This document shows, piece after piece, positions 27,114 through 34,252 of a stretch of 49,113 bases of DNA (its first letter is position 1; every line of letters starts with the position of its first letter). The position numbers and the translations under genes are program-made. The notes beneath the pieces are model-generated. The model was not told where the DNA came from and ran no database searches. It saw nothing but the letters and a program-made list of their open reading frames with translations. This DNA comes from Cyanobacteria bacterium RU_5_0 (GTDB taxonomy: Bacteria > Cyanobacteriota > Cyanobacteriia > Elainellales > Elainellaceae), in contig JAAUSF010000027.1 of the NCBI GenBank assembly GCA_012033255.1, positions 1 to 49,113 on the forward strand. The letters are read 5' to 3'.

Positions 27114-27209
27114 AAGAATTCTGGAAATTTGTAATATACGGATTGAATAGGGTTCAGCTTAATTAAGCTGCATTGCATTACATGAATACTTAATTTCCTA
27201 CATTAAATT

Positions 27210-29132
27210 ATGAATCTTCCGGTTGTTCTAGATATTACGCTTGGCTTAGTTTTTATTTACTTAATCCTGAGTTTGTTAGCTTCTGAAATTCAAGAAGTAA
27301 TCACTACTTTTCTTCAGTGGCGGGCAGCACACTTAAAAAAATCGATCGAAATTCTTCTATCGGGTGATTCAAGGAATCAAACTAGTAAAATCGCTAGTAA
27401 TTCTGTATTGAGTGCAGAGAATTCTACTTCGAGAACACCTCTCAACTTATCCGACGAAGAAATTGCAGAACAGGTGAAGAGGGATACTCAGAAGGTTGAA
27501 ATGTTAGTTGAATCGATCTACAACGATCCATTACTCAGAAATATTAGTCAACATTCAAGAGGTGGAATCGAATCTGCTCTGCGTTGGTTTGCTCGATGGG
27601 TGATTTGCTTAGGTGGACTCAGAAAACGCACAACACTCAAAAATAATACTGAACCTTCCTACATTCCTTCAGAAACCTTTGCCACTACTTTGCTTGAACG
27701 GCTGGAGCTTTCGCAAATTGCTGATAAACTAACCACCTTCAATATTCAAGTTTTTACGGAATACGAAATTGTTTCGGAGATTAAATCTTATATTAATGAC
27801 TTAAAAGTTAGTCAAAAATCTCGCGATCTCCTGTTAAAAGATGCACGGAAGCTAGCTGGAACCTTTAGCACTATTACGGCTGCGTTTGATAACAAGAAAT
27901 TACCTTTACTAACCACTGTATATTTACTGAGAGACACGTTTCAGGACTACGTTGAAAAGTATCAGGCAAAGGTCGGTATTCAGCCAAAACCCTCGGCTCA
28001 AGAAGAGGATGATTCTCAAGAAAAAAGTAATTCTGGGCAAATCTTTGTTGAGCAGCTTATGTCTCTCAAAAAGAATATTTTCTATGACAGCAATACGAAT
28101 TACAACAATATTGATGAAATTGTGCGACGATTGCAACCTAGCTTAGATCAGGTTTTAGATTTCTTTAAAACTGATGCAGAAAGTATCGAAGCTTTCTTAA
28201 AAGAGAAAGTTGGCACAGAAGAGGTGCTAACCGTTGATCAGAATAGCGAAATTTATAAGACGTATGAAAAGATAAAAAGTAGAGCCGAAATAATTTCAAG
28301 TAGTCTTCCTTCCTCGGTTCGTATGAGTTTGGCTGCCCTTGCCAGACGCGCTCAAATTAACTTAAAGCGGGTGAAGGGACAAACGGAAATCATTGAGGCT
28401 GAACTGAAACAGTTCAAAGCTGAAATTCAAAAATGGTTCGATCGCTCAATGGATCGCACCTCTGGCGTATACAAACGTAATGCGAAAGGGGTTGCCTTTC
28501 TGATTGGGTTTTTCATTGCGTGGGCAGTCAATGCGGATACGTTTCATATTGCCAGCCGCCTAGCTACCGATGAAGAAGTGCGGAGCGCATTGGTGACAAG
28601 AACTGAAGAACTGTTAGGTGAGTGCCCGATCCCAACGCCAGACCAGTCTCCGGGTTCAGCGATTTCACCCACGTCCTTCTTACCAGGACAGCCCGCCCTG
28701 GCTCAAGAACTCCCGCCTCCTGCTCCAGAGGTATCCCCCCTCTCAGAACCTGGTCTTCCGCCTGTTCCAGAAGTGCCATCGGCGGTTCCCAGCCCATCTC
28801 CCGTTGCGCCAAACTCGATCGCCCCATCGCGACCCACGGCTCCCCTAGATTGCCTGCGTCAGGTGGCGAATCGAACGGTACCTTTGCCGATTGGGTGGGA
28901 TAGGAATAACTTACGGCAACAGCTAGAAGAGAACAACTCAGCGCAAACCCTAGCGTCAAGTGATCCGCTCTATCCACTTCCGAGAACTCCCCGAATGCTA
29001 CTGGGTTGGGTAGTGAGTGGAATAGCGATTTCGATGGGAGCCTCATTCTGGTTCGATTTGCTCAGCAAAGTTATGAATGTACGAAATAGCGGGAAAGCCA
29101 TTAAAGAGAAGGCTCCGAATGATTCTCAATAA
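27210..29132 (+). CDS. Large hypothetical membrane protein, 640 residues
   Basis: The N-terminus MNLPVVLDITLGLVFIYLIL leads into SLLASEIQEVITTFLQWRAAH then LKKSIEILL, seen as a recurring start in a widespread unnamed bacterial family. A long helical region follows (about 80-420), then FDRSMDRTSGVYKRNAKG before a membrane segment (VAFLIGFFIAWAVNADTFHI), a Pro/Ser-rich linker of about 80 residues (about 490-560), and a last membrane segment LLGWVVSGIAISMGASFWFD. Topology suggests one N-terminal and two C-terminal membrane spans with a large soluble middle. No enzymatic motif seen. No Shine-Dalgarno sequence precedes the ATG. It ends 15 bp from the stop of a convergent small membrane protein gene. 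Confidence 0.75.
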   Translation: MNLPVVLDITLGLVFIYLILSLLASEIQEVITTFLQWRAAHLKKSIEILLSGDSRNQTSKIASNSVLSAENSTSRTPLNLSDEEIAEQVKRDTQKVEMLVESIYNDPLLRNISQHSRGGIESALRWFARWVICLGGLRKRTTLKNNTEPSYIPSETFATTLLERLELSQIADKLTTFNIQVFTEYEIVSEIKSYINDLKVSQKSRDLLLKDARKLAGTFSTITAAFDNKKLPLLTTVYLLRDTFQDYVEKYQAKVGIQPKPSAQEEDDSQEKSNSGQIFVEQLMSLKKNIFYDSNTNYNNIDEIVRRLQPSLDQVLDFFKTDAESIEAFLKEKVGTEEVLTVDQNSEIYKTYEKIKSRAEIISSSLPSSVRMSLAALARRAQINLKRVKGQTEIIEAELKQFKAEIQKWFDRSMDRTSGVYKRNAKGVAFLIGFFIAWAVNADTFHIASRLATDEEVRSALVTRTEELLGECPIPTPDQSPGSAISPTSFLPGQPALAQELPPPAPEVSPLSEPGLPPVPEVPSAVPSPSPVAPNSIAPSRPTAPLDCLRQVANRTVPLPIGWDRNNLRQQLEENNSAQTLASSDPLYPLPRTPRMLLGWVVSGIAISMGASFWFDLLSKVMNVRNSGKAIKEKAPNDSQ

Positions 29133-29147
29133 CTCTCACTGAAATTC

Positions 29148-29444
29148 TTATTTCTGATCGCGCAAGTTTTGGTGACGGTAAAACGTGTACGTGTCAAACA
29201 GGATGCCGACGAGGCTACCAACACTGCCGATCGTCACAACACCTTGTACGACACTACCACTCCCAAAAACAAGCAGAAAATAGGAGACATGTTCAATCCC
29301 AGCTTTGCTGATTAACTCTAGCTTAGGGACATAGCCCACCGCTATCAAGCTAATTAGAATGATTCCAATCAGTACAACTGGAACAAGAAAACTGAAGATA
29401 CTGGTTAGTAGAAGAGAACGCAATAGATTGGGTAGGATACTCAT
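29148..29444 (-). CDS. Small hypothetical membrane protein, 98 residues
   Basis: Unrecognised. Two or three hydrophobic segments (SLLLTSIFSFLVPVVLIGII, ISLIAVGYV, VVQGVVTIGSVGSLVGILF) and a charged C-terminus YRHQNLRDQK. Converges on the 640-residue gene, with no space for a separate terminator. Low information otherwise. Confidence 0.6.
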   Translation of the reverse strand: MSILPNLLRSLLLTSIFSFLVPVVLIGIILISLIAVGYVPKLELISKAGIEHVSYFLLVFGSGSVVQGVVTIGSVGSLVGILFDTYTFYRHQNLRDQK

Positions 29445-29719
29445 GAGAGACAGAGACTCCAGTACGTACAGAGATAGAGAGCATTAGATTGAGGAGCATC
29501 AAGTAGTACTACCGGGATTCTAAGTAGCCATTTCCAAGCTTAGGGGCAACCGCACCCGCTTGACTGGGATGTCAAAAATCTTAAGTGAAGATTAAAAAAA
29601 TTTTTGAAGTCCCGTAAATTACTCTCTCAGAAAAGTTCTCAGGCAAAGTTCTCAAAATTCGCTATGGTTGAGAGTAGCGATCGCCACCCCTTGTAAACCC
29701 TTTACCTTGTAGGAACAGT

Positions 29720-30496
29720 TTGAGTCAGACTGCTCATCGATCGAGCTTAAGAGTGTGGAGCCAGAGGGCATTAGCATCTGTGCTGCTAACTGGGCAAGTT
29801 GTTGTCCACATCCTTCATGGCAGAATCAATCGGCGTAACACGGCTGAGCAACTGGTGATTGTAGGTCCTGAATCCCTGCTGATTACCTTACTTACGTCTG
29901 CGGCGATCGGCATGGTGTTTACGATTCAGGTTGCTAGAGAGTTTATCAGATTTGGAGTGGGTTCAGCCGTAGGTGGCGTTTTGGCGATCGCGCTGTCACG
30001 GGAAATGTCTCCTCTAATCACGTCGATCGTGTTGGCAGGGCGCGTTGGTTCCGGATTTGCGGCGGAGATTGGCACTATGCAGGTGACAGAGCAGATTGAT
30101 GCGCTGTATATGCTCAAAACCGATCCGATTGACTATCTTGTTGTTCCGAGAGTCATTGCGTGCTGCGTCATGACCCCGATTCTGACGGTTTTGTCTTTCC
30201 TAATCGGGATGCTTGGCGGCTTAGCACTTGCAGACTGGATTTATGGCATTGCCAATGGCATCTTCCTGGATTCTGCTCGCAGCCTGCTCAGCCCCCGCGA
30301 CATCATTTGCGGCATGATCAAAGCGGTTGTATTCGGAGGGCTAATCGCCATCGTCGGCTCGAATTGGGGATTGACCACGACAGGCGGTGCTAAAGGGGTT
30401 GGTCAATCGACTACGACTGCCGTTGTAACCGCGCTTCTTGCCATTTTCGTCAGCAATTTCTTCATGTCCTGGCTGATGTTTTCGGTTCTCCAGTAA
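29720..30496 (+). CDS. MlaE family lipid ABC transporter permease
   Basis: Membrane subunit of an MCE-type ABC transporter that moves phospholipids or other lipids between inner and outer membranes; the plastid counterpart is TGD1. 258 residues from a TTG start (AGGAACAG upstream). Family marks are LITLLTSAAIGMVFTIQVAR, SREMSPLITSIVLAGRVGSG then FAAEIGTMQVTEQIDAL, the PRVIACCVMTPILTVLS segment, GGAKGVGQSTTTAVV and the final FMSWLMFSVLQ helix. The ATPase and MCE partners are not in the window. DUF3119 and DUF3086 genes follow on the same strand. Confidence 0.92.
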   Translation: MSQTAHRSSLRVWSQRALASVLLTGQVVVHILHGRINRRNTAEQLVIVGPESLLITLLTSAAIGMVFTIQVAREFIRFGVGSAVGGVLAIALSREMSPLITSIVLAGRVGSGFAAEIGTMQVTEQIDALYMLKTDPIDYLVVPRVIACCVMTPILTVLSFLIGMLGGLALADWIYGIANGIFLDSARSLLSPRDIICGMIKAVVFGGLIAIVGSNWGLTTTGGAKGVGQSTTTAVVTALLAIFVSNFFMSWLMFSVLQ

Positions 30497-30589
30497 ACCC
30501 TGCCTTTACCTCCTCACTCCCCATTCCCCTCTAGAATGAGGGTATCCTAGATCTCAACTTTTATTAAGTTTTGTAAGGGGGCAGTACAG

Positions 30590-30991
30590 GTGACGACAAC
30601 TCCTTCAACGTCCGGTGTGCCGATCGCAACGGAAACAGTGCAACTGGCTCCAAGTTATGCACTGCCGATCGCTCTCGTTTTAATTGCCATCCCGACCGTT
30701 TTACTCCAACCCTGGGTCGCTGGCATCCTGGCTTTATTTGGGCTATTCTTGCTATTTCAGACTGCTACCTTACGTCTACTGCTTACAGTAACGGCGCTAG
30801 ACATTTATCGAGGTGAGACGCTAATTCGTCGCTTTCCTTATCAAGATTGGCAAAATTGGCGCATCTTCTGGTTTAATCTCCCCATTCTGTTTTATTTTCG
30901 AGAAGTTAAAAGCATCCATTTCTTGCCGATCTTGTTTGATCCGAAAATGCTTAGGGCGTGTTTAGAGCAGCGGTGTCCTGTGACTCGCTGA
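30590..30991 (+). CDS. DUF3119 family protein
   Basis: 133 residues from a GTG start with GGGGG upstream. Two close hydrophobic segments (YALPIALVLIAIPTVLL and WVAGILALFGLFLLFQ) form a hairpin anchor. A compact cytosolic part follows: ALDIYRGETLIRRFPYQDWQ then NWRIFWFNLPILFYFRE, typical of DUF3119 in cyanobacteria and chloroplast-bearing lineages. Function unknown. It sits 93 bp after the mlaE-like gene and 23 bp before the DUF3086 gene, so the three probably form a unit. Confidence 0.88.
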   Translation: MTTTPSTSGVPIATETVQLAPSYALPIALVLIAIPTVLLQPWVAGILALFGLFLLFQTATLRLLLTVTALDIYRGETLIRRFPYQDWQNWRIFWFNLPILFYFREVKSIHFLPILFDPKMLRACLEQRCPVTR

Positions 30992-31014
30992 TGATTTGTT
31001 AACTGTTGATACTC

Positions 31015-32151
31015 ATGAACTCAGACGCTTTGACCCCAGACCCAACGGCTGAACCGCAGCGTAACTCGCTCACACAGAATGCAGTGAATGATGCAGCATT
31101 GAACAGCGGCTCGGAGGCAGCCAGTCGATCGCCCATTTCAGGATCTTTTTCCTCTAGTGGATCTCGTGATGAAGCGAACCAACTAGAGCAACAAGTCACA
31201 GAACTTCGTCAACAGGAGAAAGCCCTGCGGCAGGAGGTTTCCTCGCTGCAAACCTCCTACAATTCCATGCTGCAAAAGCAGATTGCCGAGGCGCAGGCAG
31301 CGATCGGGCGCGTCGTTAGAGAAGGCTTGACCGAACTGGAGCAACGCAAACAAACCTTGCAAATTTCTGTAGAGCAGCTAGAGCGTCGGCAGGAGCGCAT
31401 CCGCAATGAAATGCGAACAACCTTTGCTGGCTCATCTCAGGATTTAGCGATTCGAGTGCAGGGGTTCAAGGATTATCTGGTCGGGAGCCTGCAAGATTTA
31501 GCGGCGGCGGCGGAGCAGTTACAGCTTGTTCCGGCAGTTGATGAGACGAAGCGGAAGGTCGTGATGGCGAAACCTCCAGAGGGCGAGGAAGTCGAATCGC
31601 CTACGCCTAGATTTGCTGAACAGCGGTTTCAAGACCAAACGAAGCGAATTCGGAATCGGCTTGATCAATACCGAAGTTCACCGGATTATTACGGTCCACC
31701 GTGGCAACTCCGTCGCACCTTTGAACCTATCCATGCTGAACGGGTGGCTAGCTGGTTCCTTACTCAAGGTGGACGAGGTGCCCTGCGAACGATGGGATCG
31801 CGCTTGCAGAATATTTTGATTGCCTCTGCGATTATCTCCGTGCTGCGAGATTTGTATGGCGATCGCCTCCGTACTCTTGTCTTGGGCAACACACCCGAAC
31901 GCTTGGGTGAATGGCGACGTGGACTGCAAGACTGTCTTGGCATTTCCCGTGGTGATTTTGGTTCCGAAGAAGGGATTGTGCTGTTTGAAGACCCAGAACC
32001 CTTAGCGCAACGAGCCGATCGTCTCCTCAAACAAAAGCAACTCCCGCTCATCATCGTGGACGAATCGGAAACCGTGATCGACATTTCGCTGTTGCAATTC
32101 CCGCTATGGCTAGCTTACGCCCCCGATCCCCTAAACCCAGTGCTGTATTGA
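31015..32151 (+). CDS. DUF3086 family protein
   Basis: 378 residues from the ATG at 31015 (the frame extends to a TTG at 31006). The N-terminal 60 residues are Ser/Asn-rich and disordered. A long coiled coil follows (about 60-180: QLEQQVTELRQQEKALRQEV, LEQRKQTLQISVEQLERRQE). The C-terminal domain (about 215-378) includes YYGPPWQLRRTFEPIHAERV and ends LLQFPLWLAYAPDPLNP. No catalytic motif recognised. Its place after the mlaE-like and DUF3119 genes suggests a link to envelope lipid traffic; this is by association only. Confidence 0.88.
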   Translation: MNSDALTPDPTAEPQRNSLTQNAVNDAALNSGSEAASRSPISGSFSSSGSRDEANQLEQQVTELRQQEKALRQEVSSLQTSYNSMLQKQIAEAQAAIGRVVREGLTELEQRKQTLQISVEQLERRQERIRNEMRTTFAGSSQDLAIRVQGFKDYLVGSLQDLAAAAEQLQLVPAVDETKRKVVMAKPPEGEEVESPTPRFAEQRFQDQTKRIRNRLDQYRSSPDYYGPPWQLRRTFEPIHAERVASWFLTQGGRGALRTMGSRLQNILIASAIISVLRDLYGDRLRTLVLGNTPERLGEWRRGLQDCLGISRGDFGSEEGIVLFEDPEPLAQRADRLLKQKQLPLIIVDESETVIDISLLQFPLWLAYAPDPLNPVLY

Positions 32152-32271
32152 ATAAACCATAGCAATCTAGCTATAGAGGCTTACAGCGGTTTTCAGATGA
32201 GTGAGCTACAGTTGTGTGTGGGTGGGTAGATGAGTGGATGAGTGGATGGGTATGCGTGTGGCTCATGCAAG

Positions 32272-32308
32272 TGAAAATTGCTGTAAGTTGTACTTACAGC
32301 AATTTTCA
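32272..32308. repeat. Perfect 16-bp inverted repeat
   Basis: TGAAAATTGCTGTAAG, loop TTGTA, CTTACAGCAATTTTCA. The right arm is also the first bases of family C copy 2; copy 1 at 26940 has the right arm only. Confidence 0.9.
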
Positions 32309-32406
32309 AATCAATAAACCCCAAATCTTAGGGTGGGCATCGCCCACAACGCTTGATTAATAGAGCGTTTTATGATCTGATGGGCAGTGCCCATTCTATT
32401 GGAAAT
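32295..32406. repeat. Three-hairpin repeat element, copy 2 (family C)
   Basis: See copy 1 at 26940-27052. All three stems are kept here: GTGGGC/GCCCAC, AACGCT/AGCGTT, and ATGGGC/GCCCAT in place of GATGGG/CCCATC. Confidence 0.9.
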
Positions 32407-32539
32407 TGCTTAAGTGGTGCTTAAGTGGCTTATCTTGGCTGTTCTCGATCGCTAGAAAACGAAAAAATGGGATCAACTCTAACCCCCAATAGATTCAGAT
32501 CTGGAGTACAAGGGAATGGCTAACCTTTTTGGAGGAACT

Positions 32540-32827
32540 ATGTCTGAAAAGCACGAGAATGAACCGCTTACTGAAGAGCAACTTACTCAAGTTTCTGCTG
32601 GATCGGACGGTGGATTTCGTCGCAAGCACGATGAGTTAATTGAAAATGGCGTACTCTCTGACGGGTTGTTAAGTGATGCCGATCTTTCTCAGGTGTCTGC
32701 TGGGGCAGACGGTGGATTCAATCGATCGATTCGCCCAGATCAAACCGCTAGTGTGAGTGAAGCAGTCAATCTTGTGACAACCGATCCAACTGATCCAACG
32801 CCATCGCGTCCAGAAGAACGGTTGTAG
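32540..32827 (+). CDS. Small peptide with two QVSAGxDGGF motifs
   Basis: 95 residues from the ATG at 32540, which has GGAGG six bases upstream. The motif LTEEQLTQVSAGSDGGF recurs as LSDADLSQVSAGADGGF about 41 residues later, each followed by basic residues (RRKH, NRS). The acidic helix running into a small-residue turn resembles leader regions of ribosomally made peptides (LxxEELxxVxGG). However no Cys/Ser/Thr-rich core, maturation enzyme or exporter gene is nearby, so that reading is tentative. The tail is Asp/Thr/Pro-rich. Another possibility is a small regulatory or calcium-binding peptide. Confidence 0.6.
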   Translation: MSEKHENEPLTEEQLTQVSAGSDGGFRRKHDELIENGVLSDGLLSDADLSQVSAGADGGFNRSIRPDQTASVSEAVNLVTTDPTDPTPSRPEERL

Positions 32828-32905
32828 ATTGCGAGTTACCTGATACGGATAGTGACTAGACGATCGTTCTGCAAAGCTAAGCTGTTCCACAGTCATTCTG
32901 CTATT

Positions 32906-32969
32906 CCACCTGTAAATTTTCTGTTGATGTGTGGCGCGGTGTCGGGGCAATCCCTGCGTGGTTGCCCTG
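32906..32969. repeat. Family D element head, copy 1
   Basis: Starts CCACCTGTAAATTTTCTGTT and continues to a GGGGCAA/TTGCCC hairpin. About 63 bp are shared with 48956-49018. Both copies are followed at once by tandem repeats. Confidence 0.85.
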
Positions 32970-32981
32970 GCTGAGAGGGTA

Positions 32982-33121
32982 GACACGTGGGTCTACCCCT
33001 ACCGATTGCAACGACGGGGGTCTGCCCCGATCGATTGCAACCACATTGGTCTGCCCCGATCGATTGCAACGACGTGGGTCTACCCCGATCGATTGCAACC
33101 ACATTGGTCTGCTCCGATCGA
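32982..33121. repeat. 29-bp tandem array with alternating unit types
   Basis: Four full units (from 33000) plus partial ones at each end. Every unit has GATTGCAAC and CTGCCCC-like ends. The middles alternate between GACG(T/G)GGGTCT and CACATTGGTCT, so the real period is about 58 bp. There are no unique spacers. Confidence 0.85.
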
Positions 33122-33211
33122 TGCTTATCATTGTTCTTTCATTGGATAGAGGTGAGAGAAGCGATACCGTTTTAGATTGAATGCATAATATGCAATTCAG
33201 ACATTGGGGGT

Positions 33212-33589
33212 ATGGCTATGGAACTTGAAGAAAAAAGCCAAGAAGAAAAAACTCAGGGAATGGAACCCAACATCATTGCTTCCCAATCAAACTTGAGCCA
33301 GGATGACTCAAATCCGGAGCAAGTCAATCCGGAGCAAGTGAAAGGTGCGATAACACGAGATAATTTGCCTGATGATGTAAAAAATGGCTTGCCTGAAGAG
33401 GCACAGGGCTTGTTTATTGCAGCTTACAACGGTTTTCTAGAGAACAGTGATGATCCGGAAGCGGCGACTCGTGTGGCATGGCAAACGATCGAAATGAACG
33501 AGCATTATGCACAGGGTGAAGATGGAAAATGGTATCGTTTGCCGGATAACAGTGGTCAACATTCTCCCATTAGTGAAACGGCTCCGTAG
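33212..33589 (+). CDS. ChaB-like domain protein
   Basis: 125 residues (or 123 from the second ATG at 33218). The C-terminal 75 residues match the ChaB fold: DNLPDDVKNGLPEEAQGLFI then AAYNGFLENS, AATRVAWQTIEM and KWYRLP, close to LPxxVKxxLPxxAQxI...AARVAW. The N-terminal 45 residues are polar and hold a doubled NPEQV. ChaB was linked to cation transport in E. coli, but the role of the domain is unclear and it turns up as a stress-related small domain in many bacteria. A terminator-like palindrome lies 157 bp downstream. Confidence 0.85.
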   Translation: MAMELEEKSQEEKTQGMEPNIIASQSNLSQDDSNPEQVNPEQVKGAITRDNLPDDVKNGLPEEAQGLFIAAYNGFLENSDDPEAATRVAWQTIEMNEHYAQGEDGKWYRLPDNSGQHSPISETAP

Positions 33590-34130
33590 CTTTAGTTCAG
33601 CAATCGGTGAGCCAGCTAGTTTAGATAACTCCGGTGATGGTTGATGAATGAGTTTTGTCAAGCAAGATTTGATGGGTAATGGGGGGGGGAAACCCCTGCA
33701 CCCCGCAAAAAAAAGGACAGACTACTAGTGCATCTGTGTTGAATGAGAGATAGCGATCGCTATCTCTTTTTTTTGAAAAAATCATCGCTTTTGGTGCGCT
33801 GATTACCCTACGAATATAGCTGTCGCCATCAAGGTTAGGACATCGGGATTAAAGGGGGTGTGAGGGCTTCGCCCCCAGCCAGGGGTTCCACCCCTGCACC
33901 CCGTTCTGGCCCAAGTGGCTGCCGCTATAGAGCTAAAAATCTGTATCACTTCACACAGTCTTTATGCTTGATGTATCCCAGAAGACTTAACACCGTAGGA
34001 ATACGGATGGTAGGGTGCTAGACGCGGGTTCTAGTAATAAGCGTTTATTAAGTTAGCAAAGAATCCGTGCGTATTGCCCCCTTACGCAGCTTCTCAGCCA
34101 GATGGCTCTTGCAAGGAGGGACTTTGGAAA
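33590..34130. other. Gene-free stretch upstream of the giant-protein operon
   Basis: 540 bp. Holds a G/C-rich stretch (about 33678-33708), a palindromic terminator (33746-33774), and a second G/C-rich block with AGGGG/CCCCT hairpins (about 33845-33905) that shares CCCCTGCACCCCG with the first. Promoters for the giant-protein genes should lie at about 33910-34110. I found no convincing Pho box. Confidence 0.55.
33746..33774 (+). terminator. Perfectly palindromic Rho-independent terminator containing HIP1
   Basis: AGAGATAGCGA followed by TCGCTATCTCT, a 22-bp perfect palindrome centred on GCGATCGC, then a run of T. It could end the ChaB-like transcript and isolate the genes downstream. Confidence 0.75.
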
Positions 34131-34148
34131 ATGGCTTCTAAAGTCCCT
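34117..34148 (+). promoter_or_regulatory. Hairpin enclosing the leader start codon
   Basis: Arms AGGGACTTT (34117-34125) and AAAGTCCCT (34140-34148) pair perfectly over 9 bases. The loop contains the leader ATG, and the left arm overlaps the AAGGAGGG ribosome-binding site. If formed, it would block initiation. Confidence 0.55.
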
Positions 34149-34193
34149 GGTTTCAGTGTGCATCTGCCAGATGGCGATCGCTACAAGCTGTGA
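34131..34193 (+). CDS. Possible 20-residue leader peptide
   Basis: ATG to TGA encodes MASKVPGFSVHLPDGDRYKL. AAGGAGGG stands 8 bases before the ATG, one of the best ribosome-binding sites in the window. The TGA (34191-34193) overlaps the GTG (34190) that opens the frame of the giant protein, as GTGA. It may couple translation to the next gene. It could equally be chance, or the remains of a gene. Confidence 0.35.
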   Translation: MASKVPGFSVHLPDGDRYKL

Positions 34194-34252
34194 TCTCCGC
34201 GAGGCGACTGAACCGTGAATCCTGCCCAGTAGAACTGCTCATAATAACTCCT

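Larger units (their letters stand above)
26017..27209. other. 1.2-kb gene-free region between psaA and the 640-residue gene
   Basis: A/T-rich. It carries the psaA leader and candidate promoter, a degenerate family A palindrome (about 26631-26657), the three-hairpin element at 26940-27052 and a family B module at 27090-27113. Open frames here are short and look unlike proteins. A small RNA could be hidden but no structure was decisive. Confidence 0.6.
32152..32539. other. Gene-free stretch with strong hairpin and family C element
   Basis: Begins with GAGTGGATGA-type short direct repeats (about 32218-32250), then the 16-bp stem at 32272-32308, then family C copy 2 overlapping it. No protein-like open frame until 32540. 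Confidence 0.65.
32828..33211. other. Gene-free stretch with family D element and tandem array
   Basis: 384 bp. Family D head at 32906-32969 runs into the 29-bp tandem array at 32982-33121. Open frames across the array exist on both strands because the unit lacks stops, but they follow the repeat and are not credible proteins. Confidence 0.65.

Noticed and set aside
32982..33121. CRISPR array
   Set aside because: The repeats are directly adjacent with no unique spacers, and no cas gene is present.
32893..33175. Several 60-76-residue open frames on both strands
   Set aside because: They exist only because the 29-bp repeat lacks stop codons.
33590..34252. Pho box (direct 8-bp repeats like CTTAACCT) upstream of the phosphatase genes
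   Set aside because: Only one partial match, CTTAACAC near 33987, with no second or third repeat at an 11-bp period.
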